From NCBI GenBank assembly GCA_039096225.1, contig JBBPEB010000034.1, positions 682,001-746,000 on the forward strand: a DNA stretch of 64,000 nucleotides, written 5' to 3'. Made by a program: the position numbers and the translations under genes. This stretch comes from Blastocystis sp. Blastoise. Its lineage: Eukaryota; Sar; Bigyra; Opalinata; Blastocystidae. The notes under the pieces were generated by a model. The model had not been told where the DNA came from. It did not search any database and worked only from the letters and a program-made list of their open reading frames with translations. How positions within the stretch are numbered: position 1 is the first letter of the stretch; every line of letters starts with the position of its first letter. Positions 52,977 to 64,000 of this stretch are shown here, in pieces.

Positions 52977-55900
52977 TTAAGGGATTAGAAGAGGGTCTGA
53001 AGTCATTCGTTTCATAAGAATACTCTTTTGACTGGAGTTATTACTATCATATAAGTATTGATGACGATGCATATTTCTTGAAACTCGACTCTTTCGAAAG
53101 AAAGTAGCATCTGTTAATATCTGTTCTCTCTTAATCTCATTCCTAGATATTATAGAATAAAAATATTTATAATAATTTATTAAATATATAGATTTATATA
53201 CAACATGGGCATTTTGACTTCTTGGTGACTTGATCTATATTATAATAAAGGTAAGTGAAATGTTTTATATAATAATAATAATAATTCGGTAAATAATAAT
53301 AAATATAAACATTACTTGATAATTTGTTTGAGTTTATTTCTGAATATAAAGCATAATATTCCAAGTAGACTAAGTAATATAAGGATTGTGTATAGACCAA
53401 GATGAAGATAATAACGGGTATAAATATCTGAAGGTAATTGAAGCAGAACAGGATCTGAAGGCATAGAAACAGAAATTCCTGTGGGGAAATTATCAGGAGG
53501 AGATATATATAAAGCATCATTTAATGTGTCTGTTAAGAGAAATACACGTGAATACATTTGATTGGCTTCTGCATTAGGAACAACCAATCGTATCCAAACA
53601 CATACTTTTGCAAGTGTCTATAGGATAATAATAATATAATAGAATCAATTGAATACATAGAATATAATATAATAATAATAGAATTAAAAAAAAATGAATA
53701 TTTATGAACTTAAAATAATTAATAATAATAGTGAATAATATGTATACCGTAGAAGAGCAGTCTTTTCCTTTATATACCATCAGTTGATCTCTATTGATAA
53801 TAAGTATATCTTGAATAGAGGTCAGAAGATGAGTACGAATAGTTTGTGTATAGAGAATGTAAGTACTATTGGAGATGGAAAGGAAGAAATCAATATATAC
53901 ATAAAACATGGGCGGGCTCATAGATACTATTTTATACATGTTTATTATATATAGAATTATTATTAAATAACGATATAAGTTTAGTAATTAAATATAAAAA
54001 AAAAATATTATAATAAAACATATAATAAATATAAATATAATAAAAATACAATAAACAAAGATATATAAATATAATAAATATAAATAGTATAATACATACA
54101 ACATTCTTGTTTATCGATATCTCCCCAAACTCCTGTATCATTTAATGTACTACAAGCGCGGTACATGGCGCCAACATAACCCTCAGAACAGGAGATAGAG
54201 GCAGTTTGTCCCGCGGGAGTGGTCGGCCATTTATCGGTAGCTGTGCAAAATGTTTGATGACATGTGAGAAAGGCAATGGATTGAAGGGAAAACGTATATT
54301 GGGAAGGATCTAAAGAATTGTCTGTAAGAGAAGACTCGGTGGGGGAGGGAATCAAAGAAAAATCATACTCTGAATATAGGGGAGATTCAAATAAAATATT
54401 TATTAAAAAAAGAAATTAAAAAAAAAAACATGTATATATATATAATATATATAATATATATATACCTAGAATAGAGATTCTGTAGATATTGAAAGGTGTT
54501 TTAATATCTTTGAGCCAGAATGCATATTCATATTTTCCTTTTTCAAATAGATTAGATTCATCTTGCTCAAGTAATACAGTCCATATTTCATCATCTTCTT
54601 GCACTTTGGCATCAATACGGAAATGTTTAATAAAAACAAGTGGCTCATTGATAGGTAAGATGAAAATAACTTTATTAATAACTGCAAACATGCCTTCAGG
54701 ATATTTATAGGTGATGTAGAGAGGAAGAAGTCCTTTATAAGTATATATAGATCCAGGGATCATAGAGAAGAGAGATTGCAGATCTTTATTCTAATAGGAG
54801 AAGAGAGAGATAGAGAGATAGAGAGAACAACGAGTAAATGTAATTATAATACATAGAATAATAAGAATCATATATATATATAACTAAAATAGAATATAAT
54901 GAATAATAATAAATATAATATACATAATAAACATATAATAAACATAATAAATACATTATTAATTTCAGTTCCAGTTCCCCCGCGGGACCAGAGGAGGCAT
55001 TTTGTTTCTAGAGGTGTGAGAGAGAGATCAAAGAAGATAGTTGAAGAGGTCTGAATAGAAGAAGAAGAAGCAGATGATGAAGAGGAGGATGAGGATGAAG
55101 AAGAAGAAGAAGAGGTCTGAATAGAAGAAGAAGAAGATAGAGGAGTAGAATAAGAAGAAGAAGATAGAGGAATGGCAGGAAATAGAGGAAGAAATAAAGA
55201 GGATCCTGTACGATGAATCTCTATAGCCACGCGGTTAAGTCCCGAAATAAGATATGTATAAGGAATAAGGATACTAGAGAAGGGAGGAATGATATTATAT
55301 ATATATATATATATATATTTATATAAAAAATAGAATATATTTATATAAAAAATAGAATATATTGATATAAAAATAGAATATATTGATATAAAATATGAAA
55401 AATATTTACAACAAATATAAAATACTATATATATAAATAACTATATATATATACCTCTTATAGCTTGTATCTGATTGCATTTGAGTAGCTAGTGTGTCAT
55501 AACTAATAACTCCTTGAGGTAAATAATGTCGATTCACTTCTTTTCCATTTATATATAATACATATCCATATTCTAAAGAAATCTCACAATGTAAACCTAC
55601 TAATAATCGTGGATCCGAAATCTCAAAACTATTGAGGAAATATACAGTTGTTCCTTCAAAATTCCCACGGGGATAATAAGGAGATAATGTCCAGTTTGTA
55701 TAATTATATAAAGGATCAATCCATTCTTTAGAAGGTTCTTTCTGTTGATTATATAAATAAAATGATGAATATTTCATGATAGCAAAAGTAATATGAAAAT
55801 ATTGAATAAGAGAAGCTGATAATTGAGATAAATGATAATACCCATAAGGTATACCGTCCATTTTAACTTCTAAGTAATTAAAAACAGTAGAAGAAGGACT

Positions 55901-56790
55901 ATCTGTATGTAATGTTAACTTATAATTCCCGCGGGGGAGACATATGGTTGTAGTCCAGTTAAATGCTTTGATATATTCATAGGATAGCAGGAGTGTGTCA
56001 TTCAACGTATCAAATAGAGATAAAGAATCAGCATATGAGACATAAGGACGAGAGAAATAAAGTGAAATCTCATTGTTAGAACATGTGTCTAGATAGAAAG
56101 TTATATAAAGAAAATATGGATACTGAAGAAAATAAATAAATAAACAGTTATTCAATATATATATAACTATATATATATACTATTCACATGAAAACAGATT
56201 TCGTGAGATACTACGGTATGATTATTAGAGAAAATGAATGAAAATCGATATTCCCCTGGGAATTTGAATGATCCTGAGATCGTATAGGGAAGTGAGGAGA
56301 GAGAGACTGAACCGGGAAGAGAGGGATATATCGTGGGGGCATAATGAGGCGAAGAAACTTGTATTTGAAGGGTAGGGATTGGAATGTTGACGGAGAGGGA
56401 TATATTCATATATGTACTTGTTACAATTAATGGTAAAATATCCTCTATATATATATATATTTATTATTAGTTACTCTTGAATGTATATATATTTATATAC
56501 TTGTATTAATAGGAATAATATCCTGTTCACCTGGTTTCATATTACTATATGTATATATAAGTTTATTTGTATCAGTAACTCTCATTTCACAAGAAATAGT
56601 ACTTCTATATATAGAATAGAATAGACGATAATATATATATATGTATATATATACATATTAAGACATGTAAATAGAATTGTATAATTATCTGGTTCAACAC
56701 AAAAATAACTTGATTTCTCCTTAGAAGTCGTGTTTCCCACTATTTCCTTATTACTACTATATATATAGAGGAAAATAATAGAAATACATG

Positions 56791-56823
<33 letters not shown>

Positions 56824-56843
56824 TAATAATGATAATAATAATG

Positions 56844-56879
<36 letters not shown>

Positions 56880-59178
56880 TTCAGAATAATAATAATATAT
56901 ATATACTTCATAAGAAGAGCCGTTGAATTACTGTTACTATCAAAAGAGAGGAGAATGTACGGTCCATATGAACAACCTGTAACGGTCAGAGGCATCGTCA
57001 TACTGACGAGTCCTCCGTCATTAATAGCAGTTATATTAACACTATATATATATAAAATAGTAAAATATATTTTTATGTATCCTGATCTTATATATATATA
57101 TACGTAGTAGTCGCTGTAGTGGTCGATGATCCCTCAATTCGTGATAACCAGTAATTTGTACGTATTCCCGCGGGGAGATCTCCATCGATTATCCAGAATC
57201 TGACAGTATTTTCAGCCGAGAAAGAATAATATGTATATTGATACTTTGAGAAATGAAGAGAAGTGACTATATTACCATTCTCATCGGTTATAGAGATATT
57301 TCGAGGAGGATTAATATCTATATATATATATATATAATTATAATTATTAATATATAAATAATAATATAAATACAGATAACACTTATGTATATATAAGTAG
57401 ATGTGATTTTATTTCCATAAGAGAGAGTAATAGTATATTCCTGATTAGGTGATGTTTCTAAGGGTGTACCACTGATTATTCCCGCGGTAAATGTAAGCCC
57501 TAAAGGGAGATTTGGAGAAACAGAGAATATTCCCGCGGTAATATTGGCCAGAATAGGTTTGTTAGGTGTGATTGTTGATAGTAAATAATAGACAGAAATA
57601 GTATATCTATACGAGAGAGGAGACAAGGGAGAATGATAAAGAAGAGGAGCTATAGAAAGAGGGGTTGTGGCGGGGAGTTTATTGGCGGGAAGAGCACTGG
57701 AGGGAAGAGCATTGGAGGGAAGAGCACTGGTTGGCGGGATATAGAGAATGATGAGGGATGAAGAGGAGAAACCAACAGAAAAGAGAAGAGATATATGGTG
57801 ATATCCTATATATAATATATAAAGTATATATAGAGAATATATAAAATGTATTTGAAGAATAAATAGAATATATTTGGAAAATAAATAATATATATATACC
57901 TATAGTATCAAATGTAATAGTAATATTATTTTGTTGGACTTCTTTGAAGCACCCCCAGTTAATATATGCAGGTTGATGATCTATAAAGACTTTCAGACCA
58001 TCACGATGCTATATATATAATTAATATATAATTAATATATATATATAATTAATATATATATATAATGAATATAATTAATACATACAGAAATAATGAATTG
58101 ATAAGAACCATTTGTATCAATATATAAATAACCGCGGTAATTAGTTGTAAATGTAGACGTAAAAATTGGGGGTAGTCCATCCCAAACTGTATTACTATAT
58201 ATTATATACATAATATAAATAAAAAATATATGTACAGAAAAAATAACTATAACGAATAGTATAACTATATATATATATATACAAAGCGGGTTCATGATAA
58301 ATATCTTCTTCGATTCGTTGTATTTTGAGGTATAAGTCTCTGTAGGGTAGGAAGGAAAGGTTGCATAGATCCCATTCATTCCTCATTAATTTGAAGAATT
58401 GAGAGGATAGACCAGGGAGAAGAGACTCTATAAGTAGGATAAATAATAATAGACAAGAATATATATTATACATATCTGTATCTATATATATGTATGTATG
58501 TATATATATATACCCATAACGACAAAAGTAACAGTACAATTTGTGGACCCAGTTTGACCGTAAGCAGTGATAGTCACAGAATGGTAAGGCTCCTATATAG
58601 TATATATATATATATATAATATATAATATATAATATATAATATATAATATATAATATATAATATACAGGTGTTGTTGGAGTACCTTGAAGAATACCAGTG
58701 ACAGGATGTAGTTCGATTCCCGCGGGGAGATCTCCATCTACTTTATAGAAGAATACTAGTCCTGCAATAAGTAAAGGATGTATAGAAATAGAGGCATTAA
58801 CCGCGGTTATTATGGATGGATACTCCAAAAAGGAAGGCGATGATCCACCTATTATGATGATTATTATTGTTATTATTATAAACAGAATAAACAGAATAAA
58901 CAGAATAAACATAATAATAATATACAAATAAAGACATTATTTTTGTTGATGAATTGAGGGTTTGAGGTGCCGTTAGAAAAGGAGAGGGATAAGAAGGGGA
59001 CATGATCCGATAAATAAGAGAAGAAGAGTTTGAATGTATGATAACCTATAGTATAGTTTTATTAATAATAAATAGAATAATAAATAGAATAATAAATATA
59101 ATAAATGTAATAAATGTAATAATAAATAGAATAATAATAAATACCCGATAATAAGTTAATTGTAATATCTATAACATT

Positions 59179-59210
<32 letters not shown>

Positions 59211-60609
59211 GTGTATATACAAGGTATTGATTTTGTTGTCTCTGATGTTCTTCTTGAATATCTATATAACCAACGCTTGTTTCATCTATATAGAGTTGTG
59301 CACTTTCAGAAGAATTGAGATAGAAATGATATAAAGAGGACGAGGAGACATAAAATAAACCCTCATATCGTACGGAGAACGAAGGGAGAGCACTATAAAT
59401 ATATAATTAATAAATAATAACAAGAATATAATTATATAATATGATAATCATTATGAATATGATCATGATCTATTAAAGATTAAAAACAATAATATACTTG
59501 TAATAATAATAATTCTATACTATACTAATAATAATAATATAATATATATATTTATATATATCTACCTGTCATCGAGTCCATCCCAAGAATGTTGTGCAGA
59601 TGAAGAATTATATATATCTATAAAATTGAGATCATTCTCAATAGGAGTGCATTTCGATGCTTTTTGATTCTCGAGCCATGATTGGCTGGGGATCATGCCA
59701 ACGGGAATGGTATTCTGGTAGAAACATGCAGAATAACCAGGAGCTTGTAGTTCAGTTACATCTATATATATAATAGTATATCGAAATAACTATAAATCCA
59801 AAGAAACTCTAATTAGAATATATTTATATATATATAATTCATTTAATTCCTATAAATATATATAAATATGTATAATATACTTGTATATTTAATAGTAAGA
59901 GAACATTGGATATTTCCATAATCATTCTCACCTGTAATAGTATAACTAACTGTACTAACAAGAGGCGTTTTGAGAATACCATATATATATCCAGTTGTAC
60001 TATTTAATAGAAGACCAGAAGGAAGAGAAGGAGAAATAGTATATGTATTGAGAAGAACATCGGATCGACAATATAACTGATTTACAGGAATATCATTATA
60101 TATTAATGTATGTATAAAACCAGTTGTGAAGGAGGTAGGCTTTGCATAAACTAAATATGTGTTATGATATATATATCTTGAATAATAGCAAGTATAAATA
60201 AAAATTATATGTAGTATTTTGTGAAATAAAATATAAGTTAAATTATATTGAATAATACAACATAAAATCAAAACCTAATTAGAATAAAAATAAACATACT
60301 TCCAATCATTATATTCACAGAATAATGAAAATCAGTAACATAGAAATAAGAAAGGGGTAAACCTCTTGTTGGAGTTCCTGACAGGGTGTTATTAACAAAT
60401 ATCAAACCACCAGGAAGAGTTGGAAATATAAATAATGTTTTATCACTATGACAGCATAGACTATTCATTGATTTATTAATTTTGAGAAATATCAAAGTGG
60501 AATCACATGAGAAATTTGCCATTGATATTTCAAATACTATAAAAGCAATAGAAATGAAAATTCACAACTGCTTACATGAGAATAACAACAAGAATAATAA
60601 GAGTATCAT
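52977..60609 (-). CDS. type I membrane protein with putative-Ig, PA14 and one WPxT/Cys module
   Basis: A 34-nt first exon (60609-60576, MILLLFLLLFS) joins over a 39-nt intron (60575-60537) to LFEISMANFSCDS, giving a clear signal peptide. More than 20 further short exons follow with AT-rich introns. Repeated putative-Ig (He_PIG) units show LPGGLIF...TLSGTPT, LPSGLLLNSTTGYIYG, LPAGIELHPVTGILQGTPT and LPLGLTFTAGIISGTP. PA14-like domains appear at VRYEGLFYVSSSSLYHFYL and NYRGYLYIDTNGSYQFII with DGLKVFIDHQPAY. A Ser-rich linker (55050-55200) and a WPTTPAGQTASISC module precede a transmembrane helix (LHLGLYTILILLSLLGILCF) and a basic cytoplasmic tail ending DPLLIP, stop 52977. PA14 domains commonly bind carbohydrate, so a cell-surface adhesion or recognition role is inferred. 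Nine CCGCGG sites lie in its exons. Confidence 0.78.
56791..56900. repeat. (AAT)n array in intron
   Basis: AAT/ATG units interrupted by a few TGATAAT steps, intronic to the PA14/putative-Ig gene. Confidence 0.85.
59181..59210. repeat. (CAT)n in coding sequence, poly-Asp on minus strand
   Basis: Ten CAT units, read on the minus strand as a run of Asp within the first PA14-like region. Confidence 0.85.
60576..60609 (-). other. first exon encoding signal-peptide core
   Basis: ATG at 60609, eleven hydrophobic codons and a GTAAGC donor. The intron 60575-60537 ends TTTTATAG and the join is in phase with the downstream frame. Confidence 0.75.
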
Positions 60610-61688
60610 TATGATTGTTGTAGTCTAAAAAATTAAAAAAAGTCTACAGTTTCTTTTACTAAGATAAAAAATGTTTTGTTGATTATTCATAAAATATTCG
60701 TTGATATTTGGTTAATAACCGTGAATAAACCAAATTGAAAACAAAAAAATAAACAAAAAACGCTAAATGAGTCAATCTCTCAATCAGATGCTTCAATTGT
60801 GTTTAAATTGGAAACAGAAACATTCATCATATACTTGTGTGTTTTTATCAAGATATCTCATCAATTATTGAAAAGATTATTTGAATATTCTTAAATATGA
60901 TATTCTTTATTTATCAGAATTTATGTTTTAAGTATTTCTAGGAATGAATGATATATTATTGAGTTTATCATAATAGAATTTCTTGAATGGCTATGAATAA
61001 ATATGTAGAATAAATTTACTCTTATTATTGAACAACATGAACAACGAAGTTTAAACTGAAAATAATACAGAAATTATACAAATTAGCTAAATGTGTTTTG
61101 GGGAGTTTAATAACTAAAACGAAGTCTATTCTGTGATGAAAATGATTATAATTTTTATGTGACAGTTAAAATAAATATATAGTGTAATTCTAGGATTTTA
61201 AATGAAAACAAATAGAATACTTTTATAAGGAAAAACAAAACAAAAGTATAAAAAAAAATGAATTCTATAAAGTATAAATAGAATAAAATATCGATTAAAA
61301 GAGATACAGAACAATTTATAATACTAACTATATAATAAAATAGAAAATAAATATGAAGAAAAAAAAGAAATAAGATTTAGTATAATTTATTATAGTATAT
61401 GTTTATAGTATAGTATATAGAAGTAATAAAAATTAAAAAAAAAAATAAATGGATACAGTATTTCATATAATTTTAATGTCATATATAATAGGAAAAAAGT
61501 AGAAAAAAGAGTATATATTTAAATATATATATATGTAACTGATTATAAAAAAACAAATAAATTTAAGAGAAAAAACAAGAAAAAATAAAACATAAAATAC
61601 AATACAATAAATGATTTGATTCATATAAATAGTACTATATAAAAAAGATACGTTGACTAATTATAGAAGATGAGTGACTAGAATTAGT
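60610..61688. other. intergenic, 1.1 kb
   Basis: The left part should hold the promoter of the membrane-protein gene. From about 61200 the + strand is A-rich, the T-rich 3' flank of the minus-strand transporter ending at 61689. No gene seen. Confidence 0.5.
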
Positions 61689-62589
61689 TTAGGAGATAAG
61701 AGAGACAAAGTTATAATAAGTACAGACACACATAAGTATAAATCCAATAACAAAACATATAACATTGAATGTATTCATAAGTGCAGTTGATTTAGATTTG
61801 AAAACAACATAATAGATTAAAGGAGGAAGAATAAAAGAAATAGCTACATTACAGAAACCACCTAGTAAGAAGAATTAAGGAATAATATAGAGAAAGATAT
61901 GATTTGAATAGATATATATATGTAATATATATAAACATATGATGATTATTATATATAAAAGGATATAGAGTGAAAGAATATCACTGAAAGAAGGGAAGAA
62001 GTAGCCGATAAGAGAGAAGACAACAAGGAGACCGAGACGGATACATATATATTGAGGATGAGTAATAAAGGCAGAATTCTGAGTCATAGGACCTATAATA
62101 ATAATTATTATTATTATCATATATATTTATTAGAATAATAATAATATATAAAAAAAGATGATGATGTTAATAATATTAATTAGAATAGTATAAATGAATT
62201 AGATATACCATATTTGGTTTCAAGTACTTCAGCAATACTCATATAATAGACAGGGAAGTTACCGAGAAGAGTAATATCCATACAAAGATTCACAATCACA
62301 GTATATACAGCATCTCCAGGTAAATTATTCAAAATAACATCCTTTACACCACCTATATATATATGAATAATATATATATATGAATAATATATATTGAATA
62401 ATATATATGAATAATATATATATAGAATAATATAAATATACTTTCACTATTAATAAAGAGACCACATAGACCGATACCGAGTATAAGATACATAAGAGTA
62501 ACAACATCAACAGCAAAATGAGTAGCTTTCATACCTTTATCGACTTTGGAGGGATGGATACGAGTCTATGGAGGGGAGGGAATAGAGAA

Positions 62590-62636
<47 letters not shown>

Positions 62637-63740
62637 AAAAATAAATATAATAATAATAATAATATACGAAAAGAGAGAGGAAAACAGGCATATAAGCAAG
62701 AGAGAAGACGATAATACCGAGATGAGAGAAGAACCCTGAGGCAGATTCAGGGAACCAGAGAGAAGAAGGAATAGCAAAAGGGAAATTAGCAAAACCATAA
62801 ATGAAAAGAATGATGAAGGAGAGAGCTAAAGCAAATAAACCGAAAGAAGATAAGAATACTACTACCTTGATATTACTAAGAAGAAGAGCTACTCCAAGAA
62901 TGACAGTAATAAATAAATGTACATATAAATGACTATTATTTACATTAGGCCAAAAGAAATTGAATACAACATCACTAAATTGTACCATAACAATAAGAAT
63001 ACCAATTTGGAAACCAAATAAAGTTAATAAGAAACAAAATAAGAAACAACCATAACCCACTTTACCAAGAACCTATAGTATATTATTATTATTATTAATT
63101 ATAGTATAATAATAAATATTATATAATAATAATAAACACAATAAACATGATAATAATAAACAAAATAAATATAATATAATATAATATACAGCATAAGCTA
63201 ATCTTCCAAAAGCAGAAGGTGAATTCATTCCTTTAAGTAAATTAGGCTATATATATAATCATTATAAAATTAAAAAAAAAATAAAAAAAAAAATACATGT
63301 AAATTCATATAAACATTTAATTTTGATAATTGCCATGAACTATAGCAATTCCATAAAGCGAAAATAACATAAAGAATAATTGTGGGAACAATACCAATTT
63401 TCTGAACAGCAAATGGAAGAGCTAAGGATCCAGTACCGAGAATAGCTTTCATAAGACTAATAATATATTGTCCAATAGTATATGTTTGTTCTTCTTTTTT
63501 AGTAGGTTTTTTCTTTTTAATCTCCTCTTGTTGTTCTTCAATTTCTTTCTCTTTAGGAGATATATCATTATTGACACTGTCAGCATGTTCAAGACCAGTG
63601 ACAACAGCAGTATCAGGAATATCAAGACCTACCTTGAGTTTATCATCAGTTTCATTGTTATTCATAACTCCTTCCTTATCAACTTCAGATTTCAGAGAAT
63701 CTTCATTTTCATTAGAAGGTCCATTATTTTCTGTATTCAT
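61689..63740 (-). CDS. amino acid/auxin permease (AAAP) family transporter
   Basis: Starts at ATG 63740 with a long hydrophilic, acidic N-terminus (MNTENNGPSNENEDSL), then YIISLMKAILGTGSLALPFA, the family's hallmark first transmembrane helix with the GTGSLALP motif. An intron after YMNLH (near 63299) joins to PNLLKGMNSPSAFGRLAYA, then VLGKVGYGCFLF. Successive exons supply roughly ten further membrane helices (e.g. VVVFLSSFGLFALALSFI, IVFSLAYMPVFLSLF, VDVVTLMYLILGIGLCGLF, LGLLVVFSLIGYFFPSFS) and the last exon ends YYNFVSLIS with TAA at 61689-61691. AAAP transporters are proton- or sodium-coupled amino acid carriers of plasma membrane or vacuole/lysosome; which substrate is used cannot be told. 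About six exons with simple-repeat introns. Confidence 0.85.
62589..62637. repeat. (AAAT)n in transporter intron
   Basis: About 12 AAAT units within an intron of the transporter gene. Confidence 0.85.
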
Positions 63741-64000
63741 CTTCGGTATAGTCTAATAACAGAATAGAGAAACAAAAACTAATAGATAATACTTACATTT
63801 TGTTATAGATATAAAAGAAATATTAAAAACGACAATTTTTCTTTGATTTTTTAGAAGTCATTTTCCCAAAAAACAGAAAACAAAAAAACCAATGAACCCA
63901 ACTGTGGAAATACGAGAAACTCCTTTTATGGAAAAGTAACGATATTCATGGGGATTTTAAAGAATGATGAGATTTTCTTAAGATATTAATGTATTTTTCC
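63741..64000. promoter_or_regulatory. upstream region of the transporter gene
   Basis: AT-rich sequence upstream of the minus-strand start at 63740. No specific promoter motif recognised. Confidence 0.3.

Overview
The window is from an AT-rich eukaryotic microbe. Genes carry spliceosomal introns, usually opening GTATAT and closing TAG, often made mostly of (AT)n or (AAT)n repeats, plus hAT-type DNA transposons and large extracellular multidomain proteins. No marker here fixes the lineage; I infer a free-living or gut-associated protist or basal fungus.

Layout. 1-1550 (+): 3' part of a GtaA-type glutaminase (DUF4965/DUF1793 family). 2229-6242 (+): many-exon leucine-rich-repeat-like gene ending in a poly-Asn stretch. 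6888-12978: hAT cluster, made of a truncated inverted copy, a near full-length copy and a transposase-less derivative. 14057-24116 (-): giant secreted protein (about 3,337 aa) with nine WPxT/Cys modules (hormone-receptor-motif/sushi-like), LamG-like, Ig-like, WSC and GCC2/GCC3-like regions. 25049-25783 (+): GPATCH11-like G-patch protein, convergent with a glycerol dehydrogenase gene of bacterial GldA type (25941-28131, -). 28359-44578: a 16.2 kb segment bounded by inverted CAGGG/CCCTG ends and a perfect 8-bp direct repeat, holding a ZBED5-like hAT transposase gene at its right end plus what look like captured host genes, including a broken UTP20 fragment. 45171-47862 (-): MYND-finger protein. 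48739-51071 (-): gene with an R1-type four-CXXC zinc finger. 52977-60609 (-): type I membrane protein with putative-Ig and PA14 domains and one WPxT module. 61689-63740 (-): amino acid/auxin permease-family transporter.

Main observations: (1) the 16.2 kb segment looks like one giant hAT element carrying gene cargo; (2) the palindrome CCGCGG occurs 12 times in two clusters despite very low GC, in more than one reading frame; (3) both copies of the first hAT transposase share a TTTAAAG heptamer exactly where a -1 frameshift is needed; (4) both large extracellular genes gain a clear signal peptide once a tiny first exon is recognised; (5) stop codons are followed by long tracts T-rich on the coding strand.

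The two extracellular proteins share the WPxT module, suggesting one surface or matrix system. The remaining genes are housekeeping-like and show no operon-like relation.
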